Source: Planctomycetota bacterium
GTDB taxonomy: Bacteria > Planctomycetota > Phycisphaerae > WQYP01
Length of the DNA stretch: 7,654 nucleotides
Assembly (NCBI GenBank): GCA_021799715.1
Contig: JAJYZY010000114.1
Location: forward strand, 1-7,654
Reading direction: 5' to 3'
The notes below the pieces were generated by a model. It did not search any database and was not told the DNA's origin. It saw only the letters and a list, made by a program, of their open reading frames with translations. Within the stretch, counting starts at the first letter, position 1; the number at the start of each line of letters is the position of its first letter. Both the position numbers and the translations under genes were made by a program. Shown piece after piece: positions 1 to 5,672 of the stretch.

Positions 1-1
1 C

Positions 2-568
2 CGCCTGACCGACAATGTGGGGCGGCAGGTGGATTTCAAAAATATTGTGCTGATCATGACCAGCAACATTGGTGCCGATCTTATCAAGAGCGGCGGCATT
101 CAAGGTTTCGGTTACGGCAAGCGCGATCTGGATCAGAACTTTGAGCAGATGAAACGCGGATTGCTGCGCGAAGTGGAGAAATTCTTCCGGCCGGAATTTA
201 TCAACCGTCTCGATGACACCATCATTTTCAAGCCGCTGACCAAGGATGATCTGTATCGCATTATTGATATTGAAATTCAGAAGGTGACCAAGCGGCTGGT
301 GGAGCAGGGTATTAAGCTGGAAACCACGCTTGCCGCCCATGATTTCCTCATTGAGAAGGGGTATAACCCGGACTTTGGTGCCCGGCCATTGCGGCGCGCC
401 ATTGAGCAGTTCGTCGAAGATCCGCTGTCGGAATCGATTCTGCGCGGCGAATATAAGCAGATGGCATCGGTGAAAATTGACCGCGATGGCGACGCCTTGC
501 GGTTTACCGGCGTGCCAAAGCATGAAGAACCCGCGGCGGCCGGTGCCGGAGGGGCGGTTGCCACCTGA
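2..568 (+). CDS. clpC: ClpC/ClpB-type AAA+ unfoldase, C-terminal part (5' end outside window)
   Basis: This is the C-terminal 188 residues of a class I Clp ATPase, a hexameric ring that unfolds proteins and, in the ClpC branch, feeds them to the ClpP protease in the cytosol. The reading frame is open from the left edge, so the true start lies upstream. Counting from the first complete codon, residues 1-25 carry the end of the second AAA+ module with the sensor-1 region (MTSNIGA), residues 62-69 the arginine-finger motif FRPEFINR, and residues 126-132 the sensor-2 motif GARPLRR that opens the D2 small domain. The wording of these motifs resembles ClpC (as in Bacillus) more than ClpB, but the diagnostic N-terminal and middle domains are not visible, so ClpB or another Clp paralogue is not fully excluded. 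The last ~15 residues form an Ala/Gly-rich tail. An intrinsic terminator follows 37 bases after the stop codon, so this is the last gene of its unit. Confidence 0.93.
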   Translation, partial: RLTDNVGRQVDFKNIVLIMTSNIGADLIKSGGIQGFGYGKRDLDQNFEQMKRGLLREVEKFFRPEFINRLDDTIIFKPLTKDDLYRIIDIEIQKVTKRLVEQGIKLETTLAAHDFLIEKGYNPDFGARPLRRAIEQFVEDPLSESILRGEYKQMASVKIDRDGDALRFTGVPKHEEPAAAGAGGAVAT

Positions 569-605
569 TCGGAAATGCCGACGCTTTGATTCTTTCAATT
601 GATAG

Positions 606-638
606 TCCGCCTGGGAAGCTCCCAGGCGGATTTTTTTT
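606..638 (+). terminator. Intrinsic terminator of the Clp ATPase gene
   Basis: A perfect 11-bp GC-rich stem (606-616 with 620-630) closes on a three-base loop and is followed directly by eight T residues (631-638). On the opposite strand the hairpin has no T tract after it, so it should stop only plus-strand transcription. The gap that follows (639-813) separates two convergent genes. I found only a weak 5-bp hairpin there (653-668) and no gene or clear mutS terminator. Confidence 0.93.
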
Positions 639-813
639 GAGCTGCTGCGTCCCGGCCAATATCGGCCGCGGGCCATGTGGTAAATATTGCCGGTATCCGC
701 GGCGGTGAACGCAATAAAATCATCGATGGTCGGGCGGCAGTGAAGCCAATGGCCCCGGTTTATTGCACACGAACGAAATTCCACAAGAACCCAACCGCAG
801 GGCAGCAGTGGTT

Positions 814-3540
814 CTACCGAACGCCGGAGCCGCGTTTTTTCTGTTGCTCGGCCAACAGGCCTTGCAGCATTTTGATTGCCTCCCACGCCTGCATGGGAGA
901 CATGCGATCCAAGTCCAATGCCTGCAATTGACCGGTAACCTGTGCTTCAATGGAATCAAACAGAGCACTTTGTGGTGATACGACCGTCGACGCGGCGCGG
1001 GGTTTGCCCCGGCTTACATGCACCGCCAATTGTTCCATCAGTTGCCTGGCACGCTGGATGACACTGCGCGGAATTCCCGCCAGGCGGGCCACCTGCACGC
1101 CATAAGATCGATCGGCGCTGCCGGGCACAATGCGGTGCATAAACAGGATTTGATCTTCCCATTCGCGTACCAGCACATTGTAATTCACCACCGCCGGGCT
1201 GCTGTGGGCCAATTGCGTGAGTTCATGATAATGCGTGGCAAACAGTGTTCGGCAGCGCGTTGTACCCGATAGAAATTCGGCTATGGCCCAAGCCAGTGCC
1301 AGGCCGTCAAGCGTGCTGGTGCCCCGGCCGACTTCATCAAGAATCACCAGTGAATTCTCGGAAGCGTGCAGAAGGATATTCGCCGTCTCCGTCATTTCCA
1401 CCATAAAGGTACTCTGTCCAGCCGCCAGATCGTCCGCGGCACCCACGCGCGTGAAAATACGATCCACCAGACCGATGGTGGCCTGTTTGGCGGGGAGATA
1501 AAATCCCGCCTGGGCCATAATCACCAGCAGTGCCGTCTGTCGGATATAGGTGGATTTTCCCGCCATATTCGGCCCGGTAATCAATTGCAGAGTCGGACCA
1601 TTTGCGGGTAGATCGATGTCATTGGGCACAAATTTTTCGTCCAGAATCCGTTCCACCACCGGATGCCGGGCGTCGCTGATGCGCAATTCGCGTTGCGTGG
1701 TGATCACGGGGCGGCAATAACGGCGCGTCCGCGCCAGATGGGCAATTGAGGCGATAACATCCAGACGGGCAATCTCTCCGGCGATGGTCCGCAGGCATTG
1801 GCATTGCGCCGCCAGAAATTCCCGCAGTTGCTCATACAAACTTATTTCCAGGGCTTTGGAGCGCTCCTGCGCGGTTAATAAATCGCTTTCGAAGTTTTTA
1901 AGTTCCGGCGTGATATAGCGCTCGGCGTTCTTAACGGTTTGTTTGCGGATAAATTCCGATGGAATTTTTGGAGAATGCACGTGCGTGATTTCAATGTAAA
2001 ACCCGAAAACCTTGTTGTAACCCACTTTGAGCGATGAAATACCCGTCTGCGCGATAAGCTGTGATTGATAATTCGCCAGCCAGGCGCGACTGTTGGTGGC
2101 CAGGAGCCGCAAGCGGTCAAGTTCCGGGTCGCTGCCATCGCGTATCACGCCGCCGTCGCGCAGGTGGGCCGGCGGTTCATCCGCGATTGATGCGCGAATT
2201 TTCTCAGCAAGCGCGGCGGCAGGGCCGGCCAGTGGGGCGAGCTTATCGGGCAGATTTTCAAAAAATCCGGTCTGTCCCGCAAGTTTTATCAGCACCGGAA
2301 CCGTTTCCAGAGACCGCGCCAGGGCAATAAGATCCCGCGGAGTGCAGCGGCGGCAGCAGATTCTGGCGGTGATGCGTTCAATGTCGGCGCAATCGGTGAT
2401 GACCATCCGTAATTCATCAAGCCGATGTTCCAGTTCCAGCATCCGCGCCACCATGTTGTAGCGCTGTTCAATGTGCGCCGGATCACGCAACGGGAACAAC
2501 AACCAGTGTCGCAACAGGCGCGATCCCATCGGGGTTTTGGTGTTGTCCAGTGCCCGCACCAGAGAACCCTCCGCCGAGTTCTGCCGCATGGATCGATTAA
2601 TTTCCAGAGACCGCAGTGACGTGGGGTCAATGACCAGATGCCGACGGCGGTCAAAAATGCGAGGCGGTTGGAGATGTTCCAAAGCCGCTTTTTGTGTTTC
2701 ATGCAGATAGGCCAGCAGGCCGCCGGCCGCGCGCAGGGCGGGGTCGCGGTCATCGTCAAATCCAAAGCCGGAGAAATTCAAAACACCGTAGTGTTTCCGG
2801 ATACTCTCGACCGCATGATGCCCGTCAAGCTGCCAGGTGGGCCTGGCCGTGAGCGTGAGTTTAACAATGTCGCATAAATGTTCTACCCAGGATGGAACCT
2901 GATGATCCGGTGCTTCAGGATATATTAATTCGCGCGGACTGATGCGGGCCAATTCCTCCCGGCACGCCGCGAGGGTGTCAACAAGGGTGAAAAACTTGCC
3001 GGTGGATAATTCACACCACGCCATGGCCGCCCAATTCGTTTCGGAGGCGTTCGCCGCCGGCGCAAACGGATCGGCGGAAACATCGGCGCGCGGCGGGGCG
3101 GCCAATATCAGCATCGCGGCAAGGAAATTTTCCTCGCGCCCATCCAGCATGGTATCTTCGGTTAGTGTGCCGGGAGTAATTAACCGCGTCACCTGCCGAT
3201 CAATAACACCCTTGGCTTGTTTGGGGTCCTCCATTTGTTCGCAAATTGCCACGCGGTAGCCGGCGGCAATCATGCGCTGCAGATACCCATCCACGGCGTG
3301 GTACGGCACGCCTGCCATGGGCACGGCATTTTCACCTTTGCTGCGGCTGGTCAGGGCCACCCCCAGCGCACGGGCTACAATTCTGGCATCTTCATAAAAT
3401 GTTTCATAAAAATCACCGATGCGGAAAAACAGGATGGCATCCGGATACTGGGCTTTATAGGTTTGATATTGCCGCATTGCCGGGGTAAGTTCCGCCGGAT
3501 CAATCGACGCGATGTTCTGTTTGTTAAGTTGCTCACCCAT
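814..3540 (-). CDS. mutS: DNA mismatch repair protein MutS
   Basis: MutS binds mismatches and small loops in newly replicated DNA and uses ATP to form a sliding clamp that recruits MutL. From the chosen ATG the protein is 908 residues, somewhat longer than E. coli MutS (853). The mismatch-probing Phe-x-Glu is at residues 44-46 (FYE, inside FRIGDFYETFYEDA). The ABC-type ATPase shows Walker A GPNMAGKST (656-664), the GQSTFMVEM signature (708-716), Walker B LVILDE ending at 735-736, and THYHEL (769-774). Part of the extra length is an Ala/Pro-rich insertion near residues 147-170. Two in-frame starts lie further upstream (TTG at 3576, ATG at 3567). Both fall in or before a good promoter (-35 at 3571-3576, -10 at 3549-3554), so the ATG at 3540 is preferred. 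It lacks a Shine-Dalgarno and is probably read from a leaderless mRNA. No mutL is in the window. Family identity is certain; the start is moderately sure. Confidence 0.97.
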   Translation of the reverse strand: MGEQLNKQNIASIDPAELTPAMRQYQTYKAQYPDAILFFRIGDFYETFYEDARIVARALGVALTSRSKGENAVPMAGVPYHAVDGYLQRMIAAGYRVAICEQMEDPKQAKGVIDRQVTRLITPGTLTEDTMLDGREENFLAAMLILAAPPRADVSADPFAPAANASETNWAAMAWCELSTGKFFTLVDTLAACREELARISPRELIYPEAPDHQVPSWVEHLCDIVKLTLTARPTWQLDGHHAVESIRKHYGVLNFSGFGFDDDRDPALRAAGGLLAYLHETQKAALEHLQPPRIFDRRRHLVIDPTSLRSLEINRSMRQNSAEGSLVRALDNTKTPMGSRLLRHWLLFPLRDPAHIEQRYNMVARMLELEHRLDELRMVITDCADIERITARICCRRCTPRDLIALARSLETVPVLIKLAGQTGFFENLPDKLAPLAGPAAALAEKIRASIADEPPAHLRDGGVIRDGSDPELDRLRLLATNSRAWLANYQSQLIAQTGISSLKVGYNKVFGFYIEITHVHSPKIPSEFIRKQTVKNAERYITPELKNFESDLLTAQERSKALEISLYEQLREFLAAQCQCLRTIAGEIARLDVIASIAHLARTRRYCRPVITTQRELRISDARHPVVERILDEKFVPNDIDLPANGPTLQLITGPNMAGKSTYIRQTALLVIMAQAGFYLPAKQATIGLVDRIFTRVGAADDLAAGQSTFMVEMTETANILLHASENSLVILDEVGRGTSTLDGLALAWAIAEFLSGTTRCRTLFATHYHELTQLAHSSPAVVNYNVLVREWEDQILFMHRIVPGSADRSYGVQVARLAGIPRSVIQRARQLMEQLAVHVSRGKPRAASTVVSPQSALFDSIEAQVTGQLQALDLDRMSPMQAWEAIKMLQGLLAEQQKKRGSGVR

Positions 3541-3548
3541 GACCTGAT

Positions 3549-3576
3549 ATTGTACCGGCCCCGGCATGAATGCCAA
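3549..3576 (-). promoter_or_regulatory. Predicted sigma70-type promoter of mutS
   Basis: Read on the minus strand, TTGGCA (3576-3571, five of six to the -35 consensus) and TACAAT (3554-3549, five of six to the -10 consensus) are separated by 16 bases. Only eight bases separate the -10 box from the ATG at 3540, so transcription should begin at or next to the start codon. A 12-bp inverted repeat, GGCAT-GA-ATGCC (3563-3574), overlaps the -35 box and spacer and could be an operator. Confidence 0.6.
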
Positions 3577-3621
3577 CTTGCCGCCGCGAAATTATTCACG
3601 CGATGATCGACCCTGGGTTCA

Positions 3622-3650
3622 TTGACACCGGGCCGCCGCGATCCTATTGT
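3622..3650 (+). promoter_or_regulatory. Predicted sigma70-type promoter of floA
   Basis: A perfect TTGACA (3622-3627) is followed after exactly 17 bases by TATTGT (3645-3650, four of six to the -10 consensus). Transcription would start near 3657, leaving a leader of about 46 bases before the floA ATG. The in-frame TTG at 3622 is part of the -35 box and so is not a credible translation start. The -35 boxes of this promoter and of the divergent mutS promoter are 45 bases apart. Confidence 0.7.
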
Positions 3651-3692
3651 GGACTTCAGAAATTCCGTTCGCGGGTTGTTTGAAAGAACTTT

Positions 3693-3699
3693 GGGGGTG
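3693..3699 (+). promoter_or_regulatory. Ribosome binding site deciding the floA start
   Basis: GGGGGTG differs from the ideal GGAGGTG by one base that still allows G-U pairing with the 16S tail. The GGGGG core ends five bases before ATG 3703. This supports ATG 3703 over the upstream TTG 3622. Confidence 0.65.
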
Positions 3700-3702
3700 C
3701 CT

Positions 3703-4728
3703 ATGCTGTCGGCTGGATTAATTGTCCTCTTCGTCGTAGCGCTGGTGGTTGTTATTATTGTCCTGATCACCGTGGGCAATGTTTTTAATCTCTGGTTACA
3801 GGCCTTTTCCGCCGGCGCGGACATCAGTCTATTTGACCTTATCGGAATGAAATTGCGCAAGGTTGACGCCCGCGCCATTGTCACGGCCAAAATTTCGATG
3901 GTGCAGGCGGGCCTGCCGGTGGAGACCAGTCAGTTACAGGCTCATTACATGTCCGGCGGCCGGGTGTTGAATGTCGCCAAAGCCATGATTGCCGCCCATC
4001 GCGCGAATATTGAATTGCCTTGGGATCAGGCCACCGCGATTGATCTTGCGGGCCGCGATGTGCTGGAAGCGGTACAAACCAGCGTCAACCCGCGCGTCAT
4101 TGATGTTCCCAACGCCGCCAGTGGCCGCCAGACCCATGAAGGTGTGGCCAAAGATGGCATTCAACTACGGGTCAAAGCCCGTGTGACCGTCCGTACCAAC
4201 ATGCGCCAACTGGTCAGCGGAGCTGGTGAAGAAACCATTGTGGCGCGGGTGGGTGAAGGCATTGTCGCGGCCATCGGTTCCGCAGATACGTATAAACATG
4301 TGCTTGAACAGCCGGATATGATCAGTAAAACCGTGCTGGCCAAAGGCCTTGATGCGGGAACCGCGTTTCAGATTCTCTCGATTGATATCGCCGATATGGA
4401 TGTCAGCGAGAATATCGGTGCCCGGCTGCAAACCGCCCAGGCTGAGGCCGCGAAACAACTCGCCCAGGCCGAAGCCGAAAAGCGACGGGCCTTAGCGGTG
4501 GCACAAGAGCAGGAAAACAAAGCCTTGGCGCAATTCAACCGCGCCAAGGTTATCGAGGCTGAAGCCCAGGTTCCCATGGCCATGGCCGAGGCATTCCGCA
4601 AGGGAAACCTGGGGATAATGGATTATTACCGTATGAAAAACATGCAGGCCGATACCCAAATGCGGGAATCAATCGGCGGTTCGAATGCCACCGGATCGGG
4701 ATCGGATAATCGTCCATCCGCAACGTAA
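3703..4728 (+). CDS. floA: Flotillin-like protein FloA
   Basis: FloA is a bacterial flotillin: a membrane-anchored SPFH/PHB protein that oligomerises and organises functional membrane microdomains at the inner face of the cytoplasmic membrane. From ATG 3703 it has 341 residues, close to Bacillus FloA (about 331). Residues 3-24 form one long hydrophobic membrane segment. The SPFH region (about 40-230) holds family stretches such as ANIELPW (101-107), [14 protein letters not shown] (112-125), [16 protein letters not shown] (173-188) and [15 protein letters not shown] (219-233). An Ala/Glu-rich coiled-coil repeat region, typical of flotillins, spans about 234-285, followed by VPMAMAEAF (290-298) and GIMDYY (304-309). 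Relative to Bacillus there is a small insertion near residues 137-146 (GRQTHEG region), and the tail is short, Ser/Gly-rich and probably disordered. The start was chosen from the ribosome binding site, the promoter position and homologue length. No NfeD partner is visible beside it. Confidence 0.96.
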   Translation: MLSAGLIVLFVVALVVVIIVLITVGNVFNLWLQAFSAGADISLFDLIGMKLRKVDARAIVTAKISMVQAGLPVETSQLQAHYMSGGRVLNVAKAMIAAHRANIELPWDQATAIDLAGRDVLEAVQTSVNPRVIDVPNAASGRQTHEGVAKDGIQLRVKARVTVRTNMRQLVSGAGEETIVARVGEGIVAAIGSADTYKHVLEQPDMISKTVLAKGLDAGTAFQILSIDIADMDVSENIGARLQTAQAEAAKQLAQAEAEKRRALAVAQEQENKALAQFNRAKVIEAEAQVPMAMAEAFRKGNLGIMDYYRMKNMQADTQMRESIGGSNATGSGSDNRPSAT

Positions 4729-4752
4729 TATTCAATTGTGGAGTACCCGGAG

Positions 4753-5283
4753 ATGGGACAACTTCCTAAAGACCCGCAGCAATTGGCGCAGGATATTCTC
4801 GCCGGACGTGTGAGCATCCAGCAGTTGCAGGCTGAACAGGCCCGCCGCCGCGCCAATCAGGAGGTTTTGCGCCAAAACATGCGGACGCGCGGTAATGCGC
4901 CTGCCTCCGCCGCACGCGCATCCGCTGGCGGGCAAGTTGTTAAGCCGAATGGGAAAATATCGCGTCAGGCCGCGGAGCCGTCGCGGTTGCAGACTTCCTC
5001 CCCGGCACCGGTTCGTGTTGCCAAACAGCCAACCGCGGCAACGCGCGCGGCCACTGGACAGGCTGCAAGTTCTGCTGTGCCGGCGGCTGCCAGGCCATCC
5101 AAATCTTCTGAAGGAAAAGCAGCTTCCGCTCCCGCCCCAAAACCCGCTGCCGCACCCCGATCAACATCCCAAACCGTTCGCGCGGTGATGAACAATCCTC
5201 AGACGCTGCGAAGTGTGTTTGTATTAAGTGAACTGCTGGATAAGCCGCTGTCCTTGCGGAATGATCCATTGGATCGATTCTAA
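4753..5283 (+). CDS. Uncharacterised Ala/Pro-rich protein encoded behind floA
   Basis: I do not recognise a named family. The 176-residue protein has three parts. Residues 1-44 look helical and charged (QQLAQDILAGRVSIQQLQAEQARRR). Residues 45-140 are low-complexity, rich in Ala, Pro, Ser, Lys and Arg, and should be disordered. Residues 141-176 form an ordered-looking end containing TLRSVFVLSELLDKPLSLR. No signal peptide, membrane segment or catalytic motif is visible, so a cytosolic adaptor or binding role is more likely than an enzyme; this is inference. The ATG at 4753 is preferred because GGAG (4740-4743) lies nine bases upstream; the in-frame GTG at 4738 has no ribosome binding site. The gene begins 24 bases after the floA stop with no terminator or promoter between, so co-transcription with floA is likely. 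That suggests, but does not show, a link to membrane-domain organisation. Confidence 0.8.
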   Translation: MGQLPKDPQQLAQDILAGRVSIQQLQAEQARRRANQEVLRQNMRTRGNAPASAARASAGGQVVKPNGKISRQAAEPSRLQTSSPAPVRVAKQPTAATRAATGQAASSAVPAAARPSKSSEGKAASAPAPKPAAAPRSTSQTVRAVMNNPQTLRSVFVLSELLDKPLSLRNDPLDRF

Positions 5284-5311
5284 ATCATCGCTGGTTGCGC
5301 GACAAAATGAT

Positions 5312-5330
5312 ATTGGTGCCAGGTACCAAT
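5312..5330. repeat. 19-bp near-perfect palindrome behind the floA operon
   Basis: ATTGGT (5312-5317) and ACCAAT (5325-5330) are exact inverted arms. The seven central bases are themselves nearly symmetric (CC-A-GG plus one G/T pair), so only one base pair breaks the symmetry. It starts 29 bases after the stop at 5283 and has no T tract, so it resembles a dimeric regulator operator or an RNA-stabilising hairpin more than a terminator. Confidence 0.5.
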
Positions 5331-5452
5331 GTGAATTGTGTCTGGTGCTTCGGCATAAAGCGCATGAAAAACCGCCCCGACGACATTCATTTAAGTGCAC
5401 CGGCTATGAAAGGAACAATTAACAATAGCGTGTAGTTTCCGGAGCGATTCAA

Positions 5453-5497
5453 ATGCAAGGCCGCTGGCGCGGTTATTTCAATTCAATCTTATTTTGA
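5453..5497 (+). CDS. Possible 14-residue leader peptide or small protein
   Basis: A short ORF encodes MQGRWRGYFNSILF. GGAG (5441-5444) sits eight bases before the ATG, an ideal Shine-Dalgarno spacing that the neighbouring radA and mutS genes lack. The product would be basic and aromatic. Its 3' end overlaps the left arm of the inverted repeat at 5482-5502, a geometry seen in translated leaders, but no clear promoter lies just upstream and no amino-acid run suggests attenuation. So short an ORF with a chance ribosome site is quite possible; treat it as a candidate only. Confidence 0.2.
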   Translation: MQGRWRGYFNSILF

Positions 5498-5502
5498 TTG
5501 AA
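5482..5502. repeat. AT-rich inverted repeat, 7-bp arms
   Basis: TTCAATC (5482-5488) and GATTGAA (5496-5502) are exact inverted arms around a seven-base T-rich centre. No T tract follows, so it is not an intrinsic terminator. It overlaps the end of the candidate small ORF. Confidence 0.45.
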
Positions 5503-5524
5503 CGCTGCTTGTCGGGATACCTCC

Positions 5525-5554
5525 TTTCGGTTACTCCGTTAGGTTCATCCGAAA
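5525..5554. repeat. Inverted repeat TTTCGG / CCGAAA
   Basis: Exact six-base arms (5525-5530 and 5549-5554) enclose 18 bases. With arms this short and a loop this large, chance is a real alternative. Confidence 0.25.
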
Positions 5555-5597
5555 CATATTTTCGACTATTTTTTCCGATAACACAAGTAAAAAACAT

Positions 5598-5623
5598 CAA
5601 TTTTGTTGAATAATCAAAAATTG
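5598..5623. repeat. AT-rich inverted repeat upstream of the radA promoter
   Basis: CAATTTT (5598-5604) and AAAATTG (5617-5623) are exact inverted arms, and an alternative inner pairing TTGA/TCAA (5606-5609 with 5614-5617) is nested inside. It ends 36 bases before the radA -10 box, where an UP element or an activator or repressor site could lie. In DNA this AT-rich, short palindromes arise easily. Confidence 0.3.
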
Positions 5624-5659
5624 CTGATTGCGAAATTAAGCCTGTATTTTGTTTGTCGG

Positions 5660-5665
5660 TATAAT
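5660..5665 (+). promoter_or_regulatory. radA -10 box, predicting a leaderless transcript
   Basis: A perfect TATAAT lies seven bases before the radA ATG (5673), which places the expected transcription start on or next to the A of the start codon. The -35 region is poor (best is TTAAGC at 5636-5641 with an 18-base spacer), but AT-rich tracts upstream could compensate. No Shine-Dalgarno sequence lies before the ATG. Confidence 0.6.
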
Positions 5666-5672
5666 TCGCCCC

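Larger units (their letters stand above)
5284..5672. other. Long non-coding gap before radA, AT-rich in its second half
   Basis: No conserved protein or RNA gene is recognisable in this 389-base gap. Its first half has the base composition of the surrounding genes. From about 5480 to 5665 it is strongly AT-rich, with A and T tracts that could act as UP-element-like DNA for the radA promoter. It contains several inverted repeats (5312-5330, 5482-5502, 5525-5554, 5598-5623) and a 14-codon ORF with a good ribosome binding site; these are listed separately. A weak hairpin with G-U pairs (5459-5474) followed by ATTTC might end the floA operon, but it is not a convincing terminator. Confidence 0.6.

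Noticed and set aside
787..814. GAACC/GGTTC inverted repeat at the mutS stop as a possible mutS terminator
   Set aside because: The five-base stem spans an 18-base loop and is not followed by a T tract on the minus strand.
677..978. Several short ORFs in the gap between the Clp gene and mutS
   Set aside because: All overlap the 3' end of mutS or lack ribosome sites, and none resembles a known protein.
3622..3702. Longer floA start at TTG 3622 (27 extra residues)
   Set aside because: The TTG is part of a perfect TTGACA -35 box, the added residues have no counterpart in Bacillus FloA, and ATG 3703 has a proper ribosome binding site.
3375..3890. 171-codon minus-strand ORF across the mutS start and floA
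   Set aside because: It runs through two conserved genes and both promoters in a shadow frame, and its translation shows no recognisable domain.
5649..5672. Longer radA start at TTG 5649
   Set aside because: It lies upstream of the -10 box, has no ribosome site, and the family N-terminus begins at ATG 5673.
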